From Bradyrhizobium sp. 21 (GTDB lineage: Bacteria; Pseudomonadota; Alphaproteobacteria; Rhizobiales; Xanthobacteraceae), in assembly GCF_023073335.1 (NCBI RefSeq), contig NZ_JADPJG010000035.1, positions 819,739-883,738 on the forward strand: a stretch of 64,000 bases of DNA, given 5' to 3'. The first letter of the stretch is position 1. Each line of letters opens with the position of its first letter. The notes below the pieces were generated by a model. It was given only the letters and a program-made list of their open reading frames with translations, did not search any database and was not told where the DNA came from. This document shows positions 42,641 through 49,484 of the stretch, piece after piece. Both the position numbers and the translations under genes were made by a program.

Positions 42641-43033
42641 ATGACGGGCCACACGCGGCGCAAGAGCATTCATATCGGCGGTTTCAAGCACGCCAATCCG
42701 ATCCCTAACGCCTGCCGCATCGGCAATCTCGTGATGTCGGGTGTCATCCTCGGCCGCGATGGCGCCGGCGTGATGCCGGAGAGTCTCGACGCGCAATGCG
42801 CCAACATGTTCGCGCATATGAAGGCAACGGTGGAGGCCGCCGGCGGCACCATGGACGACATCATCAAGATGACGGTGTGGTTGAAGGACCGTACGCAGCG
42901 CGGCCCCGTCAATGTCGAGTGGCTCAAGATGTTTCCGGACGAGCATTCGCGCCCGGCGCGCCACGCGCTGTCGATGGACAATATGGACGGCGGCGCGCTG
43001 GTGCAGTGCGACTTCACTGCCGTGATCGACTGA
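42641..43033 (+). CDS. RidA (YjgF/YER057c/UK114) family protein
   Basis: The 130-aa protein is a RidA-superfamily member. NMFAHMKATVEAAGGTMDDIIKMTVWLKD is the typical central part; the C-terminal PARHALSMDNMDGGALVQCDFTAVI has an asparagine where canonical RidA keeps the imine-binding Arg region (R105 in xARxxVxVxxLP). So it may not be a classical imine deaminase but one of the Rid groups tied to aromatic or aminocarboxylate pathways. RBS GCGGGAGCGC. Confidence 0.86.
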   Translation: MTGHTRRKSIHIGGFKHANPIPNACRIGNLVMSGVILGRDGAGVMPESLDAQCANMFAHMKATVEAAGGTMDDIIKMTVWLKDRTQRGPVNVEWLKMFPDEHSRPARHALSMDNMDGGALVQCDFTAVID

Positions 43034-43046
43034 GGGAGTTTTGCGC

Positions 43047-43922
43047 ATGCCGACCTATCTGCCGTTCGACCCTAACCCGCGCCGTCCGGTCAAGGCGCCG
43101 CCGCCCAAGACCGTCGACAGCCAGTTTCACGTGCTCGGTCCCGTGGACAAATATCCGGAGCGTCCCGGCGCTGCCTATCGGATGCCGACCGCGACCTGGG
43201 AAGCGGCGTTGCGCGTGCACAAGACGCTCGGCATCGAGCGCGGCATCATCGTGCAGACCACCACCTATGGCGCCGATCATGCCGTCGTGCTCGACGGCCT
43301 CGTCGCTATGGGCCCGAACTATCGTGGCTGCGCCAACGCGCTGGTGTTCGCGGAGGCGAACGATTCCTATCTCGCCAGGCTGCATGATGCAGGCGTGCGC
43401 GGCGCGCGCTTCAGCTTCCGCCAGGAGCTCGGCGCCGTGCTGTCGGATCACGACTTTGCCCGTGCCATCGCCCGTATCCGCGAGCTCGGCTGGTACGTCA
43501 AGATCCAGCCGGAGAAGGACGGCATCGTCTCCAGCGTCGCCAAATACGAAAATCTCGACGTGCCCGTGCTGATCGACCACATGGCACGGCCCGACCCCGA
43601 GGCCGGCAAGGACGATCCGAACCTGCGCAAGATGCTCGAGCTGCTCGCCAAGGGTAATTTCTGGGTGATGCTGTCGCTCGGCGAGAAGACCTCGAAGGCC
43701 GGCCCGCCCTACGACGACGTGATCCCGATCGCGCGCGCCTATATCGAGGCCGCTAGCGACCGCTGCGTCTGGGCCAGCGACTGGCCGCATCCGGTCTCGG
43801 TCAAGCAGCCGCCCAACGACGCCGATCTGCTCGAACTGATGTACCGCTACGCGCCCGACCAGGCGACGCTGGAGAAGATTTTGGTGCACAATCCGGCGAA
43901 ACTGTTTGGGTTTGCCGACTGA
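43047..43922 (+). CDS. Amidohydrolase family protein (LigI/TIM-barrel lactonase-like)
   Basis: The 291-aa protein belongs to the amidohydrolase_2/PDC-hydrolase group. The N-terminal metal motif, usually H-x-H, reads DSQFHVLG with Q in the first position. Later segments are VLIDHMARPDP and CVWASDWPHPV. LigI-type lactonases cleave 2-pyrone-4,6-dicarboxylate and some are metal independent. ATG 43047 with GAGGGAG upstream is preferred to TTG 43041. Last gene of the cluster, 13 bases after RidA. Confidence 0.86.
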   Translation: MPTYLPFDPNPRRPVKAPPPKTVDSQFHVLGPVDKYPERPGAAYRMPTATWEAALRVHKTLGIERGIIVQTTTYGADHAVVLDGLVAMGPNYRGCANALVFAEANDSYLARLHDAGVRGARFSFRQELGAVLSDHDFARAIARIRELGWYVKIQPEKDGIVSSVAKYENLDVPVLIDHMARPDPEAGKDDPNLRKMLELLAKGNFWVMLSLGEKTSKAGPPYDDVIPIARAYIEAASDRCVWASDWPHPVSVKQPPNDADLLELMYRYAPDQATLEKILVHNPAKLFGFAD

Positions 43923-43937
43923 GGCTCTGAGCGCACG

Positions 43938-44071
43938 CCTCGTCCTTCGTGACGACCGCTCCGCGGTCTCCTCAGGATGAGGCTAAGCCGCATCGCTGCT
44001 CGTCAAATGCCTGCCGAGCACTCCGTCCTCATCCTGAGGAGCCCGCCTAAGGCGGGCGTCTCGAAGGATGG
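43938..44071. repeat. Palindromic intergenic repeat (type C), two inverted halves
   Basis: The half starting at 43938 (CCTCGTCCTTCG ... CTCAGGATGAGG) and the half starting at 44026 (CCTCATCCTGAGG ... TCGAAGGATGGG) are inverted relative to each other. A related copy lies at 51268-51376. It fills the gap between convergent genes. Confidence 0.75.
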
Positions 44072-44091
44072 GCCGCAGGCGAAACCGCTGC

Positions 44092-45087
44092 TCACGCCGC
44101 CAGCCTGTCCCGTATCTCGGCCGCGATCTCGAACGAGCGCAGCCGTGCGGTGTGGTCGTAGATCTGCCCCGTGGTCATCAGCTCGTCCGCGCCGGTCTCG
44201 GCGATCAGCGCCTTCAGCTTCTGCTCGACCATTTCAGGCGAGCCGACCGCGGAGCAGGACAGCGACTGGGCGACCATGGCCTTTTCGGCCGGCGACCACA
44301 GCGCGTCCATGTCGTCAGTCGGCGGCGGCAGCGGGCCGGGCGTGCCGCGGCGCAAATTGATGAACTGCTGCTGCAGCGAGGAGAACATGCGCTGCGCCTC
44401 CGCGTCGCTGTCGGCAGCGAACACGTTGACGCCGACCATCGCATGGGGCTTGTCGAGCTGCGCCGAGGGCTCGAAGCGCGCGCGATATTCGCGCAGCGCC
44501 GGCATCATCATTTGCGGCGCGAAATGCGAGGCGAACGCGAACGGCAGGCCCAGCATCGCCGCAAGCTGCGCGCCAAAGGTGCTCGATCCCAGGATCCAGA
44601 GCGGCACCTTCGTGCCCATGCCGGGCACGGCACGGATGGTCTGGTTCGGCTTGACGTCGCCGAGCAGCGCCTGCAATTCCAGCACGTCGTGCGGAAAGTT
44701 CTCCGAACTCGTCGCGAGGTCGCGCCGCAGCGCCCGTGCGGTGAGCTGGTCGGTGCCGGGCGCGCGGCCGAGCCCGAGATCAATCCGCCCGGGATAGAGC
44801 GAGGCCAGCGTGCCGAACTGCTCGGCAATGATCAGCGGCGAGTGGTTCGGCAGCATGATCCCGCCGGACCCGACTCGGATCGTCCTGGTCCCGCCCGCTA
44901 TGTGCCCGATCACCACCGACGTCGCCGCGCTGGCGATGCCCGTCATGTTGTGATGCTCGGCCAGCCAGAACCGCTCGTAGCCCCAGCCCTCGGCATGCCG
45001 GGCGAGATCGAGCGAATTGGCAAACGCCTGCGACGCATCGCCACCCTGACGGATGGGCGCGAGGTCGAGCACGGAGAAGGGGATCAT
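44092..45087 (-). CDS. Luciferase-like (LLM class) flavin-dependent oxidoreductase
   Basis: The 331-aa TIM-barrel protein is of the bacterial luciferase-like group related to MsnO8 (MIPFSVLDLAPIRQGGDASQAF; YERFWLAEHHNMTGIAS; VGSGGIMLPNHSPL). It would use FMNH2 supplied by a reductase to oxidise a small molecule. ATG 45087 with GGAGAAGGGG upstream is chosen over an in-frame start at 45159 that lies in a repeat. Substrate unknown. Confidence 0.9.
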   Translation of the reverse strand: MIPFSVLDLAPIRQGGDASQAFANSLDLARHAEGWGYERFWLAEHHNMTGIASAATSVVIGHIAGGTRTIRVGSGGIMLPNHSPLIIAEQFGTLASLYPGRIDLGLGRAPGTDQLTARALRRDLATSSENFPHDVLELQALLGDVKPNQTIRAVPGMGTKVPLWILGSSTFGAQLAAMLGLPFAFASHFAPQMMMPALREYRARFEPSAQLDKPHAMVGVNVFAADSDAEAQRMFSSLQQQFINLRRGTPGPLPPPTDDMDALWSPAEKAMVAQSLSCSAVGSPEMVEQKLKALIAETGADELMTTGQIYDHTARLRSFEIAAEIRDRLAA

Positions 45088-45140
45088 GGGGCTACCGGAT
45101 GGATGCGATGCGTCTGCAAGCATCACATGTAGTGTTCGCG

Positions 45141-45226
45141 CGTAGGATGGGTAGAGCACTTGCGAAACCCATCATGTGTCCTCATCGCACAAGGCCCTGA
45201 TGGATTTCGCTCTACCCATCTTACGG
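45141..45226. repeat. Palindromic intergenic repeat (type D), copy 1
   Basis: CGTAGGATGGGTAGAGCACT ... TCGCTCTACCCATCTTACGG forms a long imperfect hairpin of about 86 bases. Four more copies follow at 46441, 46902, 47515 and 48026. Confidence 0.88.
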
Positions 45227-45334
45227 CCTCCGAGCGGCCTGCGTCACCGTTCACAACACCGTTATTGCGACCAGTTGCGTCCCCTGGTGTTGTATCATCG
45301 GTAGAGCAATCGCACGCCGCCAGGAGGAACCGAC

Positions 45335-45823
45335 ATGACCATGGTCGTACTCAACCGCCGAAGTCTCCTCGTCGCAGGCGGCTCCATCCTGGCAGCGGGA
45401 GCTTCCGGCCTGCTGTTGCCGGCCCGCGCGGACGGCCTCGCGCCGACCGAGACGATGTCGGGCGGCGCGAACAACTATCGCAAGGGCGCGGCGATCGTGG
45501 AGCGGATCGGCAAGGGCGGCTTCTGGATGTCTGGCACCGTGCGCCGCGCCGGCGACGGGGCTCCGCTGGCCGGGCAGCGTATCCAGATCTGGGCGCACAC
45601 GACCGAAGGGCAAGAGCACGAGCCGCAAAGTCATGGCGCGACGCTCACCGACAAGGACGGAAAGTTCCGGCTGGAGATGCCGCAGATCATTCCCATCTTC
45701 GGCCAGCCGCATGGTCACCTCGCCTATGACAGCGGTGAATTCAAAACCGTCTTTCTCCGTCCCGTGATGCGGAGCGCCAAGGAAACCAGCCTGGAGGCGC
45801 ACTTCGTCCTGCAGCCGGCCTGA
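45335..45823 (+). CDS. Tat-exported intradiol dioxygenase-like protein
   Basis: The 162-aa protein has a twin-arginine signal (LNRRSLLVAGGSILAAG) cleaved near PARA-DG. The mature part is a beta-sandwich like the C-terminal domain of protocatechuate 3,4-dioxygenases: SGTVRRAGDGAPLAGQRIQIW, TLTDKDGKFRLEMP and GQPHGHLAYD, where H-x-H may match the iron ligands. The tyrosine ligands of the real enzymes are not evident, so catalysis is uncertain. RBS CAGGAGGAAC. A haem-type membrane protein gene follows after 5 bases. Confidence 0.78.
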   Translation: MTMVVLNRRSLLVAGGSILAAGASGLLLPARADGLAPTETMSGGANNYRKGAAIVERIGKGGFWMSGTVRRAGDGAPLAGQRIQIWAHTTEGQEHEPQSHGATLTDKDGKFRLEMPQIIPIFGQPHGHLAYDSGEFKTVFLRPVMRSAKETSLEAHFVLQPA

Positions 45824-45828
45824 CCGGG

Positions 45829-46446
45829 TTGCGAAAGACGGGGTGGGGACGGGCGAAGGTGACCCTGATCTGGGTCGCCCTTGCTTTGGCCATCGGCGTG
45901 CCGATCGCTGCTGCAGCGGGAAGCGAGCAGCTCGCATGGCGCGGTCCGGTCTACATATTGGCCGGCTTCGCCGGGATCATCGCGCTGGGTCTCGTGCTCG
46001 TTCAGCCCCTTCTGGTCGGCGGATATTTGCCGGGCCTGTCAGCCTATCGTGGACGGCGCGCCCATCACTGGATCGGCGGCGCGCTGGTGCTGGCGGTGGT
46101 GATTCATGTCGCCGGCCTCTGGATCACCAGTCCGCCCGACATGATCGACGCCTTGACCTTCTCGTCGCCGACGCCGTTCTCCCCCTTTGGCGTGATCGCC
46201 ATGTGGGCCATCTTCACCGTCGCGCTGCTGGCGCTCCTGCGCCGGCGATTGGGACTGCGCCTGCGAACCTGGCGCATCGTCCATATTCCACTCGCGATCG
46301 TCATCGTCGCAGGAAGCGTGGCCCATTGCCTGCTGATCGAGGGGACGATGGAGACAATCTCGAAGGTCGCGCTTTGCGCAGCCGTGCTTGCGGCAACCAT
46401 CAAGGTCATCGGCGATCTCTGGAGAAGGCGGACGTTGCGCGCGTAG
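45829..46446 (+). CDS. Ferric reductase-like transmembrane protein
   Basis: The 205-aa membrane protein has five to six hydrophobic segments and the histidines RRAHHWIGG, VVIHVAGLW, WRIVHIPLAI and VAHCLLIEG that fit b-type haem in ferric reductase-like or YedZ/MsrQ-type domains. It probably works with the Tat-exported protein encoded 5 bases before. TTG is used as start; a GTG at 45859 is an alternative. Its stop TAG is part of the repeat at 46441, so a repeat insertion set the present C-terminus. Confidence 0.8.
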   Translation: MRKTGWGRAKVTLIWVALALAIGVPIAAAAGSEQLAWRGPVYILAGFAGIIALGLVLVQPLLVGGYLPGLSAYRGRRAHHWIGGALVLAVVIHVAGLWITSPPDMIDALTFSSPTPFSPFGVIAMWAIFTVALLALLRRRLGLRLRTWRIVHIPLAIVIVAGSVAHCLLIEGTMETISKVALCAAVLAATIKVIGDLWRRRTLRA

Positions 46447-46531
46447 GATGGGTAGAGCACTTTGCGAAACCCATCATGCTTGCACGCCGCCGATGTGTGA
46501 TGGGTTTCGCTTTCCCTCCACCATCCTACGC
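46441..46531. repeat. Palindromic intergenic repeat (type D), copy 2
   Basis: GCGTAGGATGGGTAGAGCAC ... CCATCCTACGC. The first bases, GCG-TAG, supply the last codon and stop of the preceding ferric reductase-like gene. Confidence 0.88.
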
Positions 46532-46564
46532 GCCGGAACCGTAGGCTTCGAATAGGAAAGTAAC

Positions 46565-46894
46565 ATGGCCCCTGCCGCAGAAAATGGACGATTCGCGGCG
46601 ATCAAGCACCACGCCAAGGTGCACTCCTTTAGAGTCAGCACTGCTTTGCTGACGTGGGTTTTGCTCGGCGCTACGCTTTTTTACAAGCCTGAGTGGCTCC
46701 GATGGGCCCTGCGGACCGGCACGCACGCTATTGAAGCGGTCGGTGATTCGCTTCCCGGCTATTGGGGCGCCCAAGCCGAAATTGTCCTGCGTGAGCTCGG
46801 TGGTTTCCTTTGGATCCAGATCACGGCCGCGATCATGTTTGTCAGGTTCGTGTTCTGGCTGATCGGTGCGTCATGGCGCAGAGGCCGGCGGTAG
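46565..46894 (+). CDS. Small membrane protein of unknown function
   Basis: The 109-aa protein has two likely transmembrane segments, at about 24-41 (VSTALLTWVLLGATLFY) and 80-101 (GFLWIQITAAIMFVRFVFWL), with a basic end (WRRGRR). I do not recognise a family. Base composition is lower in GC than the neighbours in its first half. RBS AGGAAAGTAAC supports translation. It lies between two copies of the type D repeat. Confidence 0.62.
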   Translation: MAPAAENGRFAAIKHHAKVHSFRVSTALLTWVLLGATLFYKPEWLRWALRTGTHAIEAVGDSLPGYWGAQAEIVLRELGGFLWIQITAAIMFVRFVFWLIGASWRRGRR

Positions 46895-46901
46895 ATCTGC
46901 C

Positions 46902-46960
46902 GCGCGTAGGATGGGCAGAGCACTTGCAAAACCTGTCCTGTCCCGTCATCGCATTGTTTG
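46902..46960. repeat. Palindromic intergenic repeat (type D), copy 3, decayed
   Basis: CGCGCGTAGGATGGGCAGAG and the next 40 bases match the left half of the repeat; the right half is changed beyond recognition. Confidence 0.72.
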
Positions 46961-47033
46961 AACACGAGAGGCGTCATCGGTTCCGGTCTGCGCCTTGCTT
47001 GCCGCAGATAGCCGGGGAGCATATCCTTGCCCG

Positions 47034-47510
47034 ATGGTTGTCAGTGCCCCCGACCTGAAAACGTTCCTGCTCGCGACGCCGTTCTTCGGCGGTCTTCCGG
47101 ACCCAAGCCTCGACCTCCTGACGTCGATGCTGGTCGAGTGCCGCTTTGATGGTGGCGCGACCGTCGTGGCGGAAGGCGAGCCGGGACGCTCCATGTTCAT
47201 CGTCAAATCCGGTCGGCTGGCGGTGAGCAAGCGGGCAAATGCGGGCAGCATCATCCCGATTTCCGTTCTGCAACCCGGCGATTTCTTCGGTGAAATGACG
47301 CTGATCGAAATGCAAAATCGCTCCGCCACGGTGGTCGCGGAGTCTCCGACGGTGCTGTACGAGCTGACGGCCAAAAATCTCTACGCCTGCTACAAGACCG
47401 ATATCCACGCCTATGTGATCGTCCTGCAAAACATCAATCGCGAGCTATGCCGACGGCTGCGCCGCGCCGACGATCGTTTTGCAGGACACCAGGCGGGTGA
47501 CGACAATTGA
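47034..47510 (+). CDS. Cyclic nucleotide-binding domain protein
   Basis: The 158-aa protein is a single cNMP-binding domain (about residues 10-130): GGATVVAEGEPGRSMFIVKSGRLAVS, then LQPGDFFGEMTLIEMQNRSATVVAESPTVLYEL, which includes the phosphate-binding cassette FFGEMTL..NRSATV. There is no DNA-binding helix-turn-helix after it, so it is a sensor or partner module, not a full CRP/FNR regulator. Start ATG 47034; GGGGAG lies 14 bases before. It is flanked by type D repeats. Confidence 0.84.
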   Translation: MVVSAPDLKTFLLATPFFGGLPDPSLDLLTSMLVECRFDGGATVVAEGEPGRSMFIVKSGRLAVSKRANAGSIIPISVLQPGDFFGEMTLIEMQNRSATVVAESPTVLYELTAKNLYACYKTDIHAYVIVLQNINRELCRRLRRADDRFAGHQAGDDN

Positions 47511-47514
47511 TGGC

Positions 47515-47639
47515 GCGTAGGATGGGTAGAGCCCTTGCGAAACCCATCGTGTTTCGTCATCAGGCAAGGCCTCGATGGGTTTCGCTTCCGCCTTCGCTCT
47601 TCGAGCTACGGCGGACGAGTCGCTCTGCCCATCCTACGA
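47515..47639. repeat. Palindromic intergenic repeat (type D), copy 4, with extra hairpin
   Basis: GCGTAGGATGGGTAGAGCCC ... GCTCTGCCCATCCTACG. This copy has an additional segment with CCGCC...GGCGG arms (about 47589-47617) placed inside its right half. Confidence 0.85.
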
Positions 47640-47643
47640 ACTC

Positions 47644-47940
47644 CTAAATGCCGTCCATGAAGAACGTCATGTCGTTCGTGCTTTGACAGGCCTTGCGTAG
47701 CTCGATCAACGGTTGATATTCGGGAGATGTGTACCAGGCATCAATCGCGGCCATGTTCGGAAACTCGATCACCACAACACGCTCTGGCGTCCAGTATCCG
47801 CCCTCGGGCATCTTGAGATTTTCACCTCGCGTCAGATAGCGGCCACCATATTTTGCGACCATCGGTCCTATTCCGGCCTTGTACTCCTCGAACTTGGAGT
47901 GGTCTGTGATCTGGTGCAACCCAACGACGTAAGCCGGCAT
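47644..47940 (-). CDS. DUF1330 family protein
   Basis: The 98-aa protein has a DUF1330 ferredoxin-like fold: MPAYVVGLHQITDHSKFEEYKAG, GGRYLTRGENLKMPEGG and VVIEFPNMAAIDAWYTSPEYQPL. Function unknown; the fold is related to ABM/EthD-type dimeric domains. RBS GGATGAGGG. Lies 4 bases from the type D repeat. Confidence 0.88.
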   Translation of the reverse strand: MPAYVVGLHQITDHSKFEEYKAGIGPMVAKYGGRYLTRGENLKMPEGGYWTPERVVVIEFPNMAAIDAWYTSPEYQPLIELRKACQSTNDMTFFMDGI

Positions 47941-48025
47941 CCCTCATCCCCTAGTTCCGCAGCATCGACAATCGGCGCCATATATTGCATGTGTGTCGGC
48001 GCCTTGCGACAAGGTCTTCTAGTTC

Positions 48026-48110
48026 GCGCAGGATGGGTGGCGCGAAGCGATATTCATCCTCACGAGCTGCCTGCGTGATAGGTTTCGCTTCGCTCTACTC
48101 ATCCTACGAA
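48026..48110. repeat. Palindromic intergenic repeat (type D), copy 5
   Basis: GCGCAGGATGGGTGGCGCGA ... TACTCATCCTACGAA. It carries more changes than copies 1, 2 and 4 but the same arms. Confidence 0.75.
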
Positions 48111-48223
48111 CTGGGGCAGATACCGCCTGCGTCGACTTAACCCGTCGGGCAAAACACCCGCCTCCCCTCAGAATTTCGTCAATCCCCCGCCGCAAAAATA
48201 TTCCACTTTACCGAAATTCGGAA

Positions 48224-48720
48224 TTGCGGTATCCATCGCCCATCCCGGCCCAAGGAGAGGGGCGATCGTCCGTCGTAACGAACGTGGATCGGGGTGCGGT
48301 GGACGCGGCAGCGTCGGGCACGCGAAGGCGGGACCAGGGCGAGATGAACCTCGTGAGGCCCTGTTGCGTGCGGACGAACGGCGCCTGTGTCCGGCGAAGC
48401 CTTTGGGCGAAGCCGGATCGCTGCGTACGGCAAAATCGTGTGGTCCTGGCCGTCGTTGCTACGGTCAAGCCTTGCGGAGATGGATCGGGCTCAACCGGGT
48501 CTCGATGCATCGTCAATTCGCAAGGCGACGGTGACAAAAAGGAACTCGTCGCCGGGGAGAGCGCGACATAAGCCGTCAACCCACTGCGCAGGGAAGGCCG
48601 AGTGATGGGCTACACCTGTATGCTGCTGTGCGGTCTCTTTGCGCTACATTTTCGCGCAGCGGACCGTGGGTGCCAGCCGGCACCCGGCCTTCCCTGCGCC
48701 CTCTTCACTTAAAGAGGGTG
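48224..48720 (+). repeat. Long dispersed rhizobial intergenic repeat (ORF-like relic), decayed
   Basis: Between the DUF1330 gene and tRNA-Thr no convincing gene is found. Bases 48224-48571 can be read as a frame with VVTNVDRGAVDAAASG and GDGDKKELVAGESA. I recall very similar short 'hypothetical proteins' annotated many times in bradyrhizobia, which points to a repeated non-coding element. The 3' part has GTGCCAGCCGGCACCCGGCC and a small hairpin CCCTCTTCACTTAAAGAGGG (48700-48719). It may be an RNA-coding or mobile repeat; nothing proves it. Confidence 0.5.
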
Positions 48721-48791
48721 ACGGAAAAGAGCAAAACTCGGGCGTCCGGTGCCGCGAGAACGCTGATCTGTGTGTGATGTGACCCAGGGAA

Positions 48792-48866
48792 TGGTGCTGC
48801 CAGACAGGATTGAACTGTCGACCTCTCCATTACCAATGGAGTGCTCTACCACTGAGCTACGGCAGC
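48792..48866 (-). tRNA. tRNA-Thr (GGU anticodon)
   Basis: On the minus strand GCTGCCG...TGGCAGC forms the acceptor stem, with D arm GCTCAGTGGTAGAGC, anticodon arm CTCCA-TTGGTAA-TGGAG (anticodon GGT) and T arm GACAG-TTCAATC-CTGTC. The terminal CCA is encoded. Confidence 0.96.
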
Positions 48867-49216
48867 ATGTGCTGGGATAAGAATCGGCCGCCACGAGGGG
48901 CCTACCAAGCGGGCCGATATCTGCCACAAGCCCCCCTCCTGTGCAAGCTTGCAGGACCTGGCAAAGCGAGAAAATCGGGTCGATATCGAGGCCGAAATGG
49001 CGATTTTGGCTCGAATCGACCGACTTTCCGCCCATTCGAGTTCCGATATTCCCCGCCCAACTGGCCAGTTGCCCGATGCGCCGGATTCGATCCATTTCGC
49101 GTTTCGCACGATCGGATCGCACGGGCCTCTTGAGCTGCCGCATTCCTTGGGCGTGAATCTTTTGGGCATGAGTCCTTGGGCAGAAATCCTGGGGCATGTT
49201 ATCGCCGGTCGTTGTG

Positions 49217-49465
49217 ATGGACTCCGTGATGGCTGACGAGAACGGCAAGAGCACCAGGCAAGACCCCAAGCAGGACCCGAAGCAGGACCCGAAGCAAGAC
49301 CCGGGACAGGCGAGGGCGTCCCGCGACGACCGGCTGAAATCGGCGCTGCGCGAAAACCTGAAGCGGCGGAAGCTGCAGGCGCGCGAACGCGCCGCAAGTG
49401 CCGACCCCTCGCAGAATGAAGATGGTTCCCTAGATGAGGGGACCGCCGGGAAATCCGGCGGCTAA
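49217..49465 (+). CDS. Small charged protein with DPKQ tandem repeats
   Basis: The 82-aa protein has a run of three DPKQ units plus a fourth DPGQ (12-base direct repeats at about 49261-49308). A basic helical segment follows: SRDDRLKSALRENLKRRKLQARERAA, which I recall from small hypothetical proteins in bradyrhizobia. No domain known. ATG 49217 or 49229; neither has a strong RBS. It lies 20 bases before the flavoprotein gene, with a hairpin spanning its stop. Confidence 0.6.
   Translation: MDSVMADENGKSTRQDPKQDPKQDPKQDPGQARASRDDRLKSALRENLKRRKLQARERAASADPSQNEDGSLDEGTAGKSGG
49443..49461 (+). terminator. Hairpin at the end of the small charged gene
   Basis: CCGCCGG-GAAAT-CCGGCGG is a perfect 7-bp stem just before the stop codon, followed by CTAATGTTTTGG. 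It could weaken transcription into the flavoprotein gene. Confidence 0.4.
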
Positions 49466-49484
49466 TGTTTTGGAATGAGCGAGA

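Noticed and set aside
45088..45159. Upstream extension of the luciferase-like gene to 45159
   Set aside because: The extra 24 codons are partly from the type D repeat, and a good RBS precedes ATG 45087.
48224..48571. 115-codon frame as a real protein
   Set aside because: Similar short frames recur as annotation artefacts in repeats of related genomes; no RBS or domain.
49261..49308. CRISPR-like array
   Set aside because: The 12-base repeats are contiguous, in frame and encode DPKQ; there are no spacers. No CRISPR array was seen anywhere in the window.
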